Source: Branchiostoma lanceolatum
Lineage: Eukaryota > Chordata > Leptocardii > Amphioxiformes > Branchiostomatidae
Length of the DNA stretch: 64,000 nt
Reading direction: 5' to 3'
Assembly: GCF_035083965.1 (NCBI RefSeq)
Contig: NC_089724.1
Coordinates: 16,858,410-16,922,409, forward strand
The notes below the pieces were generated by a model. The model saw only the letters and a program-made list of their open reading frames with translations, did not search any database and had not been told where the DNA came from. Below are positions 13,301 to 25,200 of this stretch, piece by piece. The number at the start of each line of letters is the position of its first letter. The stretch's first letter is position 1. The position numbers were made by a program, and so were the translations under genes.

Positions 13301-13502
13301 TGAAAATGAAAAAAAAAGAGATTAATTCCAGATTTCGTAAAATTCTTCTGCCATAAATTTGAAGAAGTTAATGATTAACCAGAACTAAAAGGGAATGTTT
13401 GTTTTGCAAGTTTGACAAATCGCCACGCCCAAAAACCACCTCCTGACTGTCCTTACACAGAACACAACACAACTTAACTGCCAAGGATTCTTACCAACTC
13501 AT
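4331..13502 (-). CDS. BIN3: Bridging integrator 3, BAR-domain membrane-curvature protein
   Basis: Ten coding exons on the minus strand: 13495-13502, 10800-10895, 9112-9173, 8001-8077, 7825-7878, 7611-7651, 5814-5874, 5445-5525, 4918-5052 and 4331-4483. They total 768 nt (255 residues; human BIN3 is about 253). Every junction is GT-AG and in phase. The protein starts MSWNPFNR and continues KTVEKDFERE. It has the BAR segments EKLQEKERTGPN and MEEMPQFYDGRIDYFQPCFE, and ends ALSIVLED, all matching the family along its length. The BAR domain covers nearly the whole protein and forms a curved dimer on membranes; BIN3 is linked to actin organisation. Intron 1 contains a 2-kb repeat composite and intron 2 a Harbinger-like element. 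It is head to head with ADO, 331 bp apart. Confidence 0.95.
9833..10751 (+). mobile_element. Harbinger-like non-autonomous DNA transposon, copy 1 (BIN3 intron 2)
   Basis: The left end reads GGCCACAGCAAGTAAATTT. The right end is its inverted counterpart (AGATTTACCTGCTGTGGCC), with TTA on both sides as target duplication. GGCC ends with a 3-bp TWA duplication are the hallmark of PIF/Harbinger elements. The 919-bp interior encodes nothing recognisable. It ends 48 bases from a BIN3 exon. Related copies lie at 20546-21729 and, inverted, at 38322-39077. Confidence 0.8.
11242..13210. repeat. A-B-B-A repeat composite in BIN3 intron 1
   Basis: Unit A (479 bp) occurs at 11242-11720 and 12732-13210, same orientation and length, with no difference noticed. 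Between them unit B occurs twice, at 11725-12221 and 12226-12727 (497 and 502 bp, differing mainly in homopolymer length). TTAA sits at all three inner junctions (11721, 12222, 12728). ATAA flanks both outer ends (11238-11241 and 13211-13214). Unit A has 19-bp terminal inverted repeats, GGTCGCAGAACACAGTATT against GGTTGCAGACCACAGTATT. Unit B has no obvious inverted ends. A diverged end of unit A recurs at 58325-58406, so A is a dispersed family. The near identity implies a recent origin. Confidence 0.85.
11834..11853. promoter_or_regulatory. Perfect palindromic X-box (RFX-type site) inside repeat B, copy 1
   Basis: GCCGTTGCCATGGCAACGGC is a 20-bp perfect palindrome. Its core GTTGCCATGGCAAC matches the RFX X-box consensus on both half-sites. 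The second copy is at 12335-12354. Binding and function are inferred from the motif only. Confidence 0.5.
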
Positions 13503-13833
13503 GGTGTTGACTGTTTGCCGATCAAGGTTGTATTATTGGCCACAAAACAACTCAAAATACGACATTTTTCTGCAACGGAAACACCTCCTGACAGTACGAC
13601 CTCTGACCCATTAGATGGAATATTCCACTGGTGGTTAATATTTCCTGACTGAATTCGAGCCGTTTGGATATCTTTTACTGAAAATTTTGTACCCATTAGC
13701 TAATCAATATTTACAGTAAAAATCATGTTGGTAATATTTAGTTACGATTAGACTTTTCTGTTATCATTTGATTGTTTTCACTTTCTGATTACCCTTTCTG
13801 GATAATGTGATCGTCGTGACGTCAAATTCCATC
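13503..13833. promoter_or_regulatory. Divergent BIN3/ADO promoter region
   Basis: These 331 bases separate the BIN3 start codon (minus) from the ADO start codon (plus), so the two genes probably share a bidirectional promoter. A perfect CRE palindrome, TGACGTCA, lies at 13817-13824, nine bases before the ADO ATG. No TATA box is obvious for either direction. An open frame running back from BIN3 here is not coding. Confidence 0.65.
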
Positions 13834-14583
13834 ATGGCGGCCTTGGTGGAAAAAATCGCCAAGCAGGCACTTCAAACGTTTGACTTCGCGTCTCCGCATT
13901 GGGAGCGGTCTCTGAAAGACAACTTCATCAGGCTGACGTCCCTCATGAACCAGCTGACCTACCGGGACGTCAGCATCCAGCCCAGAACGGCGGAAACGCC
14001 GCTGAGAAGGTCTCTCCGCGGACGGCCAGCGTCGAACGATGACCCCGCCCCGGTCACGTACATGCCCATCTGTAACCACGACTTCTTCACCATGGGGATC
14101 TTCCTTCTGAAGGGCGGGGAAAGGATCCCTCTACACGACCATCCGGAGATGCATGGCGTCTGTAGAGTCCTGTACGGCACTGTGTTGATCCGATCGTACA
14201 ACAGGCTCGACCCCTCCACCACAACACAACCCCCTCTCCCCGAGTTCGACACCCCCCTCTCGCCATGGCAACGCAACTATCTCTTACCCTGCACGGCAAA
14301 TGGAGAGATTCAGCTGACCGAGAAGAGCGACGCGTGCATCTTGGAGCCTCTGAGAGGGAACCTGCACGAGATCGTGGCCGTGGACGGACCGGCCGCGTTC
14401 TTAGACGTCCTCGCCCCTCCTTACGACCACGACGGCTCCACGGACAGAGACTGTCACTACTACCGCCCGCTCGTCCCTCAGGACCCCGTGCAGACAGACG
14501 TGCACTGGCTAATGAGAATATCTCAGCCGAGAGACTTCTGGTGCGACGCAGAGCCATACCCCGGACCGTCTGTGTCAGTTTGA
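13834..14583 (+). CDS. ADO: Cysteamine (2-aminoethanethiol) / N-terminal-cysteine dioxygenase
   Basis: A single exon encodes 249 residues of the PCO/ADO cupin family. The enzyme uses non-haem iron to add O2 to cysteamine (giving hypotaurine) and to N-terminal cysteines of target proteins, making it an oxygen-sensing degradation switch. LHDHPEMHG supplies two iron ligands, His101 and His103; NLHEIVA supplies the third, His178. Cys207-x-Tyr209 in DCHYYRPL matches the Cys-x-Tyr pair that is cross-linked in human ADO. The chosen ATG is in good context (atcATGG) and begins MAALVEKIAKQALQTF; an in-frame ATG at 13807 would add nine residues and overlap the CRE. Absence of introns is shared with the vertebrate gene. 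GC content is well above the surrounding DNA, as for the other coding exons. Confidence 0.97.
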   Translation: MAALVEKIAKQALQTFDFASPHWERSLKDNFIRLTSLMNQLTYRDVSIQPRTAETPLRRSLRGRPASNDDPAPVTYMPICNHDFFTMGIFLLKGGERIPLHDHPEMHGVCRVLYGTVLIRSYNRLDPSTTTQPPLPEFDTPLSPWQRNYLLPCTANGEIQLTEKSDACILEPLRGNLHEIVAVDGPAAFLDVLAPPYDHDGSTDRDCHYYRPLVPQDPVQTDVHWLMRISQPRDFWCDAEPYPGPSVSV

Positions 14584-15440
14584 CTGTCATAAGATGTGGC
14601 ACAATAGTACTGCCCATGCCGAGTACTAGTATTCTCTATATACAATAGCCACAGAAGAACGTTTTACCGAGTTGCAAATATAAGATATATAAAGACCGAC
14701 TTCCAAATGGAATACAAGATGCTGTTATTCTATGACTGAGATTATGTAATCTCCTCAATTAACATGACCTCTCAAAATGGTAACTGCCTGTGCTTTTGCT
14801 AGCATGTATATACTATATACATAAGGTAGAGGCAAAACTGACAGGTCGTAACTACAGCATTTTCTTGTATAATGACAGGATATTTAAAGGAACAGGACTA
14901 AGACTTTTCAAAGGATCTTAAGAACATACAAAGTACTTTACAAGAAATGCTTAAATCCTTAGTATATAACCAACTACAAACTCCTTATCCATACACGTAA
15001 GGCCAAAAAAAAAAACATGGCAGAAACTAAAGAATTGCTGACTTTGTTCATTTACCTCATTAACAAGAACTTTACCGGGTTACAAGTACAAGTATAAGCA
15101 GTGCACTACAAGCAGTATCTGCCTGCACAGTCTGCATTAGGTTTTGTCAAATGTATTTTTCCTTCTAAGTTCTATGTTGTGGCTTGTGGGTCACATCCTG
15201 CAGTACTTGTTTTGGATACCAGAGAAAGCCAGTAATGTAAACAGCGGCGGACGGCCAATTACGTCATCAGGGAGTTACGTCATTGGAGTACGTAATTTGA
15301 ATATATCGTTGAAGACGTGTGATATGTGATCACTGCCATAATGCATATATCAATATGTATACAAGATGATGTTACTGAGACCACTGAAGTTGTGAATCTA
15401 TTTCATGTAGTCCAGTAAAATAAACAATCAACTAAGTTGA
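14584..15440 (+). other. ADO 3' UTR with polyadenylation signal
   Basis: After the stop codon there is no further coding sequence. AATAAA at 15419-15424 is followed by a GT-rich stretch (gatgtgcagtgtgtag), a typical cleavage environment. The 3' UTR is therefore probably about 850 bases. Confidence 0.6.
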
Positions 15441-16905
15441 TGTGCAGTGTGTAGTTTCCTTATTTCTTTTTTTTTACAATGAAAAGCGTTGCCTTTTGTT
15501 ATCTAAATGGCGTATTGATCTCCAAGCAAAATACTAGTTCCAGTTCCATATGGTGTCATATTAAAATGCGGGAACATTGCCAGTTGTCAATCTTACCCTA
15601 AACAATTTACAGATGCCTTTTGTGCGTAGCTATATCGCTGTTTAAAAACGTGGAATGCAGACCATTCATTAGCATTGTCTCCTTGCTATAGCGCTATTTG
15701 GGTTGCCAGCGATCTAACATACACCCCATTTGGTACTCCTATCACGTACTGCTACCACCGATGACGATGTTGAAGACTGACCACTGACCAGACCTTACAT
15801 TAGCCATCGTCAGTTCCAATTCTATAGAATTTATACAGTTCAAAAATCTACAATACCTAAAGAGATCTTACAATCCATTCATAAGTTGATGACTCATTAC
15901 TTTTCATAAACGAACCAGGCTAGTCAACGGTATTCCAGGCATAATACCCGCGTAGGGATATTATTATCCCAATCACGTACTTCTACGGTCTGTGCATGTT
16001 CTATGGAGTGTTGAGCCGCGTCTTTCTCCCCAGACGGTGTAAAACCGAGATCGATAAACACCAAATGACGCAAAGCTGAAGCTGCAGTCATTTAGATTGG
16101 CGGCATAAATGGATATCTGTGGGGTGTGTGGTGACGTAAAGACGGGAAATGTTCCGTATCGAGATATGCGCTGCACACCGGAGACGTTATTGTTGGATTC
16201 TGACCAGGAATTTGTCTTGTGTTATGGTGGGACGATATGGATTCATAAGGGAGAATGTAGGGACTATTTATCCTGTAACAACGTGATTAAAAGGGTGAAA
16301 CCGATGCTGTGAACATTTTTTGTGCCGGAGGAGGGGCGTTTGATTTAAAGAACAATTGAAATTCTTGTATGTTTAAGTATTATTGTTTCTTTTTAAACAA
16401 AAAAAAGAGACTCCAAATATTCATAAAGATAAATCCAACTACTACTTCATTCAATATCCCATGCAGAAGGCGGCTCTTCGCCTTCTCTCTGTAATCAATC
16501 AAGTATCAATAAAGTATCTGATTTGGTTAATCCACTCAATATCATAAAGAATGGCATGGCGGCTTGGCAACGTTCTTCAGAGACCAAACTCCACTGAGCG
16601 GCAAGCTTCATCATTAATTAGACGGCCGCTGGAGACCATAGCCTTTCCACCCAGCTATTTCATAAACCTGGGTCCTATTAGCAAATTCCTCACGAGTACA
16701 TCGTTTCCTTATTTTGACAAAATTTGCAATCATCATGTATAGGCGGAATCATATCATATTCAGTAGGTAGGGGTACACAGTAGATGATAGGACAGAGGTG
16801 GTTGCCATGCCGCGGACAGCTCACCAAAATCTTATTTTTTTGTCTGGAAAATACTAGTACGTTTCTGGGTTTCTCCGAGTTCTCTTCAATCGCATTCGTG
16901 AAGAC

Positions 16906-17064
16906 CCGAAACCGCAAGAGTCCCTGAGAAGACCCCCACCTCACACAGTAAGAGTCCCTGAGAAGACCCCCACCCCAAACCGCAAGAGTCCCTGAGAAGA
17001 CCCCCACCTCACACTGTGAGAGTCCCTGAGAAGGGCCACACCAAACCGCGAGAGTCCCTGACCC
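16906..17064. repeat. Minisatellite, about 37-bp unit
   Basis: About four degenerate tandem copies are anchored by GAGTCCCTGAGAAGACCCCC, separated by CACCTCACAC or CACCCCAAAC blocks. The 154-residue minus-strand frame across it is a by-product of the repeat (recurring SGTLAVWGG-like peptides), not a gene. Confidence 0.85.
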
Positions 17065-17186
17065 AATTTCTGCTTCCCTCTCGGCGGCTCCCTCCGCAGC
17101 AAGTGTCTTACATGTAACCTTGAATGATACGTGAAGGCAATCCACAAGTACCAATTATTCTACAACGTGGAGTGGATTCACTATTC

Positions 17187-17286
17187 TAGCCTGGTATCCA
17201 AACCTATATAGCTGCCGAATCTCTTCGTCCTGTTATGGCTCGGGAACGAAGAGACTCGGCAGCTATTTTGGTTTGGATCCAGGCTA
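17187..17286. mobile_element. 100-bp foldback element with TAGCCTGG ends
   Basis: TAGCCTGGTATCCAAACC on the left pairs with GGTTTGGATCCAGGCTA on the right, apart from a 2-base insertion. Inner segments (GCTGCCGAATCTCTTCGT with its complement) extend the hairpin almost to the centre. It is related to copies at 2773 and 54430. No clear target duplication was seen. Confidence 0.75.
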
Positions 17287-18399
17287 CCAAGACTAGATAT
17301 GCACCGCGTGTATGGCATTCATCAGCAATATATGTTTCGTGCTAAAACATGTAATATCATGAAAGAGGACCGTGCTAGGCATGCAATATCGCACTTATAA
17401 ATGCTCACATGAACTGCCATTGACGTACGTGCCATCCTCATGATTTATACACACCGGTGTATGCAATATCATAACACCGAATAAATGCATACCATGAGAG
17501 AGCCAGAGAAGTTAGCAGTACCGAGCTCTCATCACGTACGTCTTGTGATTCGCTTCCTTAATTATACCCGTGGCGGTTCCATGCTTTTTCTTAATCAAAG
17601 TATCTCTCATGACGTCTGGTGCGTATACTTAAGATATCAGTTTTGTATTTCAAAGAGTTTCTTGGTAGTTTCAATGCGGTAGCGTTAACTTGTATTGATA
17701 AATTAATCACTCGATTTGGAAAAAAATGTTGTGATGTTTGCCACGCTGTTGTCTGCGATCATTTCATCATTTTGTTGGTTTGTTTCTTTGTTTGTGTGTT
17801 TGTTTGTGTGTTTGTTTGTTTTGTAGTGGTTCGTATTCTTTTCTTGGTGCCATTTGTGTAATTTTTGAATCTGTATCTTTGAATACTGAACAAACTTAAT
17901 TCTTTTTTTGGTCGGTTTTGGTCTTATAAAAGATGCAGAGCATGCGCATGTCATATGCGACTTTCATGCAGAAGAGCAATTTTTGTCAGACATATTCTCA
18001 GCATAGACCATTGAAAAAAACGCGCATATGAGACTTAATTTCTCTCAACTGATATGTAGTGCACTACAGTCAATCTGCAACCTACTATATACCTTTGTTT
18101 CAAAACACATTACGGCAACGTAGTGAGCTTGCATAACGTGTGTTTGTCTTCTCGGAAAATTGAAAACGAGGAAGTCCCGTACTTTCCGCTCCGTGTGTGA
18201 CATATGTGTGCGTACATAACAGGTGGAGCCGGTGAGCTGGGAGGATGTGTTAAGTCCTGCATGACGCCTGTTCGGAGGAAATGTTCAGCGCTGCGCACGC
18301 GGCGTATCTGACGCTGACGCCACGGCACACTTGCAAAAGACAACTGAAGGAGAAAAAAAAGAAAGCATCATAGCTCCCGGACGGATAAGAAAAAAATAA

Positions 18400-19060
18400 G
18401 CAGGTTGTATTTTCCTCCTTTCGCCGTCGCTTCCTCTGAAAACGCTCCTGTTATGGACACGGCCCGTCAGGAACGCCGCACATCAAAGGCTCCGCCCGCC
18501 GCTGACGCACGCGTGACGTTTTCTCCGCCAGCGTGATCCCCCGGGTCGGCGCTACGCCGGCTCACAGATGCTGCGGAGCATCTACCGACGCGCGCCTGAC
18601 GTCAGAGCGGAGCCGCAAATTGCTGAGGAGAGCGGCGGGCGGTAATAACATCGATCGCGCTGCGTCACGTGATCAACACGCCCGTGCGACAAATCCGGAA
18701 ACAGAACGGACTGAGCGACGGAAGGAAATAGTGTTGCGATATATCCACCTGATCTCCGGCGAGTTAAATACTGAAAACCTTCCTTAAGTGGTCACGTCTC
18801 GCCGTGAGCGCCAGCTCTATCGGATTTAAGTGGCCGGCGGTAATCACCTGTGCTTACGGTGCCCGGCAGCGTATGCGCGCGGAAATATCAGTTTTTGAAC
18901 GCTTTTGTTATTACAAAACATGATGAACGGGGTGAACGTCCTTAGGTGCCGCGGCAAGCAGGGCCTGACGCACGCACAAACCTCACAGCTTCAGAAATAG
19001 GCTACCGCGCCGGAAATGACGTCCGTACGTCAGCCACAGCTCTCACGTGTGCTCATCGAA
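18400..19060. promoter_or_regulatory. CpG-rich block with CRE-like sites
   Basis: This block stands out as GC- and CpG-rich in AT-rich surroundings. It contains a perfect TGACGTCA (18597-18604), further TGACG half-sites and a CACGTG core (near 18665), but no plausible coding exon. It is a candidate distal regulatory element or unannotated promoter; no transcript is visible. Confidence 0.3.
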
Positions 19061-20545
19061 CGTTTCCGGCACCTCCGGTGTTAACGACGTCGCCCCACCT
19101 TTGATGCCATAACCACGAGTTAATGCACGATTATTATAAAATGAACGCCATATAAGTCTCTGTCTCCCTGCTGGACTGAACGTATACGTACATAAAGACG
19201 TCACAATCTCTGATCTGAATTTCCTGTTATTCTGATTATACAAAAGCGGCGATGGAGTAGATTGCGTGAAATCGCGTCAATGCTGATTACTTCATCTACG
19301 TACAAACCAGGCGCGGGAAAAACGCGTCTTCCTGTAACCGCTTACAAATACAATGTGCTTTCTTTTTCTTCATTCTTTGTCCTTAGAAGTATTCGACACA
19401 GGCAAAGTATTTCTCCTCTCGTCCTCGTTAATGCGCTCGTTTTTTGTTTTGTTTTTAAACTAAATCAACGGACATCTTTACATAAATTCGGTGCACTAAA
19501 GTTTGAAATTGATCGGAACAGCTCTACACACAAGCCTAAACAAAATACCCCGGACCCGGGTATCTTGTCTTGATTGTGCACTACGAATCCCATTCACAGA
19601 TAAAACGTGTTCCACTAGATCTTCGTTTAGATTTGTGATTCTTAGAATACGCCTTGTAGCAACAATGAATTTCTTCATACTGTTCAAATCAACATTAAGA
19701 CATATTTGTCATGATACGCTTTTGAATGTTAAAAAAACAGCGTCATGCACATTAGTTATGGCTTAAAATAAAATAAAATGAAACAAAATCAGTCCTCTAG
19801 CCGTCCACGTGATCCCGGATTTGCTGCCTATAGATTGCGCACGTATACAACATGTTGGTGGGGTTAAACTGTTTGCACGTTGTCAAGGTAACAAAGCGTA
19901 CTGCTCATAGGTCCCTCACGATTTTCCAGGAAGCTGCGTGTCACCTCCAGAAGCATATGGATTGAGCAGATGAAAACTAAACGAAAGTAATAATACTGAG
20001 ACTCACAATCAATGTCAGTTACCATAAGTAGAAGTACTAGTATGTGCATTGCAAACATTTCTGGATCTATAAAATTGTGAAGTCTTGGGATGGCATCTAG
20101 ATTATTTTCCTGTGCTGTCTATATCCCATTTATGACCTGAAATGAAGCAGTTGGGACGATCGGCCAACATCGTCCATTGATCCAATTTCTAACACACACA
20201 CACACACAGCGCTTTCTCTTCATGGTCATGGTCAGGATCACGATGACGTCAGACATGACGTCATGTCGCAAACTGTACTGTCTGGCAAACTCTATCATCA
20301 GTATAACTTCGCAGATTTTGTAGAAACACTTTCTTTTGTTTGCTTCTTGTTTTCAAGAAGGCAAGAAGGCCAGAAAATAAAAAGGCAATGAAAAGAAATG
20401 CATATGTAGGTGTACATAAAATGTGCGGAGGACAACAGCTGAATACTACGCGTATACGTCACAGTACGTGAATATCTTTGTTATGACTTTACGCCAAATG
20501 AAACTTAGCAACCTTTTTCTACCAAATTTGTGTACGTTGATTTTA

Positions 20546-21729
20546 GGCCACAGCAAGTAATTTTTATCGATGACATCAGCGCGCTCATTAATTTTCGCTT
20601 GATTTGAAAAAAAAGAAAAGAAATTTCTTTGCCCTCCGACAGTGGTCCACATGCCAAAAATTGGCAAATATGTCGTGAACGTTAACAATCTAAGGTGTTT
20701 CATTGCATATGAATAACCAGTGTAGTTCCTGCCCATGATGGTATGACAATTAAGCTGCTTTCTGCATTTGTTCTAGTTAATTGAGCTGTATACACATCTT
20801 CAAGGAAAGTTTAATGTTGACAGTCTAAGGTGTTTCATTGCGTATGAATATCTAGTGTAGTTCCTGCCCATGATGGTATAACAAGCTGTTTTCTGCATTT
20901 ATTCTAGCAAGGACATTATATAAATAATGAGGGGTCTAGTTAATTGAGCTGTATACACAAGGTGTTTCATCGCATATGAATACCCAGTGTAGTTGCCTCA
21001 GATGATGGTACAACAAGCTCTTTTCTGCATTTGTTGTAGTTAGTCTATTGAGATGTATACACATCTACAAGGACACAGCAAGTAATTTTTATGGATGACA
21101 TCAGCGCGCTCATTAATTTTCGCCTGATTTTGAAATAAAAAACAAGAAATTTCATTGCCCTCCGACGGTGGTCAACATGCCAAAAAATTGTCAAATATGT
21201 CGTAAACGTTGACAGTCTAAGGTATTTCATTGCATATGAATACCCAGTGTAGTTCCTGCCCATGATGGTATAATAACAAGCTGTTTTCTGCATTTGTTCT
21301 AGCAAGGACATTATACAAATAATGGGGGGGGGGGGGTCTAGTTAATTGAGCTGTATACACAAGGTGTTTCATCGCATATGAAAACCCAGTGTAGTTGCTT
21401 CAGACTATGGTACAACAATATCTTTTCTGCATTTGTTGTAGTTAGTCTATTGAGATGTATACACATCTACAAGGACATGTTTACTGTTGAATCAAGGAGG
21501 TTTTATATTATATATGAATGAATACAGGACTAATACATTGGTTGAATACAGGACTAAAAGACCTGTTGGTCATGATATCATATTTCGTCGCCTCTAGTCT
21601 TTTATGATCTCAAAATGTGAAAATATAGGAAGCTTGTTTTTTTTGGCCCGCCTTGTTTTTTTTTCGCCCTATCTCATTAATTTTGGAGTCTGCAGAGGAT
21701 GTCATCCATAAAATTTACTTGCTGTGGCC
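20546..21729 (+). mobile_element. Harbinger-like non-autonomous element, copy 2, internally duplicated
   Basis: The ends are GGCCACAGCAAGTAATTTTT and its inverted counterpart ending TTGCTGTGGCC, flanked by TTA on both sides. The interior is expanded: the 5' portion from CACAGCAAGTAATTTTTAT to the GTGTAGTTCCTGCCCATGATGG motif recurs from about 21074. Shorter modules (AGCTGTATACACA, AAGGTGTTTCAT, TTCTGCATTTGTT) recur several times. No coding capacity was found. Confidence 0.8.
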
Positions 21730-24490
21730 TTATGTGTAAAAACAAGAATATCTCTTGGCGTAGTCTGCAATAAAGGTGAGCATGATTTGAGTGCTTCTTT
21801 CCGTAGCATTTTTTTAATGTTTCTCAAAGACTGAAAGAGATGCCCATTAAGAAAAAGAAGAAAAAAGTTCCAGGCTATTTCCTTGCGCCCTGAGGATGAG
21901 CCGAAGACGTGCGTCAGGTGGTCTATCACGGGATTCCGTGGGACACCTGTGTGCGCAAGTCGGGGAGGTTCCTTTCGCGATCGATGGAGTTTCCTGCGTA
22001 CAAGCCTGCGGTCAGCTGCGGTCAGCTAACCGTTATTACGTCACACACGGACGTTACAGGAAGCACCGTTTCGTCCAAACGTGGCCGGCATGACGGAGAC
22101 CGGATTTCTTGTAAAGCCCGGAGCGATATTCTGGTCAGGCGCCGGAGTAGATACATACTAGATACTGGACCTTCTCTTGTCGTCGTTGCTACCATACCTG
22201 ATTTTCGTGGATTACGTCATCTATATGCAAACAGACACACACACGCACTCGCGCGTGCACACCGTCGGAGAAAGAACGAGAGCCACAGAATAAGAGAAAG
22301 AGAGAGAGCGAGAGAAACAATGAAAAAACAGACATTGAGAAAGTTGTCTTCTTCACGCGGTTTCAAATCTATCAGTAGTTCACCGACTCCCTCCCTCTCT
22401 CTTTAACGCTTCGCTCCATGTTACAGAGCCTCCTAGGTCTCAGCCAAACTTTTTGGTGTCTATTTGGTGATATTGTCGTATTCCCATTTCTGTCTCTTCT
22501 TCCCTACCCGTCAACTGTGGCTTGCAGGATACTACATTTGTATTTCTAAACGTTTGAAAGCTGTAGGTATATTGGTATTGGAATTGTCTTTCCCGAGTTC
22601 TGTGACGGTCTCCCAAATTTGTGTGGCTATATGAGCCACCCCTCTGCAGTGTCAGGGTGGTCATCTTCTCTTAGACGGGTCAAGTTCACGGAGAAGCACG
22701 TCAGTGGGCTGGAGAAAGGATGTAATCACCGGGGATTTAATGAATGGGAAAAAAATACTCGACGCATTAGAGAATGGAGCCTGTGGCAGCAACACGAACG
22801 ATGATTTGGCCCGATTTGTTTTGTCTGGGGTTGTGTCGTTAATGGTCAGCCCAGGCCCAGGTTCCACTTCATCCAGCTGAGTCCGGATAATCCGATTAAG
22901 GGATTAGTCATCGCACCCGGACAGCGCAAACTCCGCCATGGACCAAGTCAGAACAGGTTCCATAAGCCCTTAGTATTTACATATGATCACTAGTGTACGG
23001 TCAAAACTGCCGAAGAAGACCACTCACACCGATAACATCTGTGTGGACAGGTGGTCACTATAGACAAGATTCTTAATGCTTGTGACAATTGAAAAAGTTA
23101 TCTTACTATTCTTAGGGACCACCAAGAAGTGATGACATTGGTCTGGTGGTCCGTGCAGAGATGGTCACTTGTACAGGTTTGACTGTCGTTTGGAAAGACG
23201 CATTTTTCAGTTAATTTGAACGGAGCCTTCTATGGGTGTCCGATGTTATGGCAATGGGGAGCAGCTCTCGTGACCAGAGCGGCGTGTCATATCGCATGAG
23301 ATACTGAGTACATTGTACCGGTATGATATATGTATCCCATACATCTAGAAAGTGCCATTGAAAATGGCAAAGGTGATCCAGCTAGCATTTTTGACTCATT
23401 TACGTAGAGAAACCGAAAAGGAAAAGTCTCCTAACTGCCGAATAGTCCTAAATCGGCCAACGATTCGACTTTTTGCACATCTATCTTAATCACGACACCA
23501 CGAAATGAGACCCCAAACGAGATTGTTTTCACAACCGAAGACCAAGTGTTTGATTCTGTTTCTGCCGCCGGTGTCATGGTGTTGTTTTGAGACGATAAGG
23601 ATCTGCTACGCGGAAGTGATCAGAGAGTGATCCGGGAAACCCAAACCGTGAAAGTGACGATGTGTACATAGTCTGTCACCTGAAGTTTAATATCACCACT
23701 CCCTGCTGATTGGGATAGTCCACTACAGATGAAATACAGGGTGGGCCTAACTGAACCGTATTGAAATTGAACAATCAAAAAAAGATCTCAACAAAAGGCA
23801 ACAGGTTTGGGGTGACAAAATAAGGGCAGGTAGAGAGGGGCGTGGTCTGTGCGCAGGTGAAATGAGAGGAGAACACCTTATTCAGGAAAGGGGAACACCT
23901 CATGCATGACGCACGGTCATTGGTGTGATGTTATAAGATGGAAATAGCAGTAGCACAGGGGGCCATCGTTGTTGTTATAGCGCGAGGACAGTACAATTAT
24001 AGTACGTAGTCTTTGTTAAAGTTTCCCCCAAGTCAAATCTGATCAATATTTGTAGATATGTGAATCAATTCATCAGCTCACACGGGCTAACCTATGTGTA
24101 TTCTGGCTCTTTTCTTTTCGAAGTTGGAAAAAAAGACATATATGTTTAGTTCAAAAATACATTCTTGTGTGCATTGAAAGTTTATTCGCTGGAAAGCAAA
24201 CATCTAATAATATTATAACATTAACTTCAACATGACTGGACACACAAATATGGAAGGTTCACTTCCAGCTTTCCATATGCACAAAGCGTTTCGATGGACT
24301 CGTTTCACTGTATGAATAAGAACGAAAATCAGCACTGAAGAATAACATTTGCTGTTATGTACGACAACATTTTCCTTCACAAGACGGCTGAATTTCGTAC
24401 AATACATTCACGACTGTCACAAAAATGCGTTCAACTTGCTATGGACTATGGTAACCCTATCGCGTACGACGACTGTGGCGGGCCCGTATG
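21730..24490. other. Intergenic, no gene seen
   Basis: Several short open frames exist but none has family resemblance or exon structure. A purine-rich GAGA-type tract lies near 22270-22320, with CpG-rich DNA just upstream (about 21890-22140). Confidence 0.5.
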
Positions 24491-24627
24491 ACTCTCCAAG
24501 CAGAGGTTGGAGGCGAAGATTGTGGCCTTTTTACCGTGTGTCCCGTTTTCTGTCGGCTCTACCCACAGAAAACGGGGCACAGAATAAAAAGGTCACAATC
24601 TTCCCCACCAACCTCTGCTTCGAGAGT
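24491..24627. mobile_element. Foldback element, CTCTCCAAGCAGAGG family
   Basis: CTCTCCAAGCAGAGGTTGG on the left pairs with CCAACCTCTGCTTCGAGAG on the right. The inner arms (AGATTGTGGCCTTTTTA and TAAAAAGGTCACAATCT; CCCGTTTTCTGT and its complement) extend the hairpin almost to the centre. It is closely related to 37214-37374, sharing the same inner arms. Confidence 0.85.
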
Positions 24628-24697
24628 ACCCGTATATAGCCTCCTGTGCAGGCCTCCTATAACGCGCGGCATATATATTGGGGGGGGGGGGGGGGGG

Positions 24698-25026
24698 GGG
24701 GAGCTCTTATGCCGGCAAGGGAGTTGTGCAGCCGAGGGAGTTGCATAGCCGAGGGGTCGCGCTCCCTCGGCTGCACAACTCCCTTGCCGGCATAAGAGCT
24801 CCCCCCCCCCCAATATATAGTAAGTAAGTAAGTAAAGTTTATTGCACAACAAATGTAAGCTCTATGGGAGCTCTTATGCCGGCAAGGGAGTTGTGCAGCC
24901 GAGGGAGTTGCATAGCCGAGGGGTCGCGCTCCCTCGGCTGCACAACTCCCTTGCCGGCATAAGAGCTCCCCCCCCCCCCAATATATAGTAAGTAAGTAAG
25001 TAAAGTTTATTGCACAACAAATGTAA
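24698..25026. repeat. Tandemly duplicated hairpin with poly-G/poly-C flanks
   Basis: A hairpin with about 41-bp near-perfect arms (GAGCTCTTATGCCGGCAAGG and its complement) occurs at 24698-24803 and 24866-24970. Each copy is followed by a poly-C run, AATATATA and GTAAGTAAGTAAGTAAAG. The first copy is preceded by about 22 G residues. The duplication period is roughly 163-168 bp. Confidence 0.85.
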
Positions 25027-25200
25027 CAGGTACAATGTATGGCAAGTTCGTAGGCGGTACAATATGTCAATACATATATGTCTTTGCTCATTAACAATGG
25101 CTAAAGAATTCTACAAAACTTAAGTCTAAACACTACGGTATACAATAAGAGTAACACAAAATACATATGTGGAACTAAGTTACATGATACACAGGAAACA

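Larger units (their letters stand above)
15441..20540. other. Gene desert, proximal part: no gene seen
   Basis: No reading frame resembles a known protein and no chain of splice-compatible exons was found. It contains a minisatellite (16906-17064), a foldback (17187-17286) and a CpG-rich block (18400-19060). Position and gene-poverty suggest cis-regulatory DNA for EGR, but that is inference. Confidence 0.5.

Noticed and set aside
14087-14617. 176-codon minus-strand open frame, and other frames over ADO
   Set aside because: They are shadows of the high-GC ADO coding exon with low-complexity Arg/Ser/Gly composition and no family match.
16690-17154. 154-codon minus-strand frame
   Set aside because: It is generated by the 37-bp minisatellite; the peptide repeats with the unit and lacks a conserved motif.
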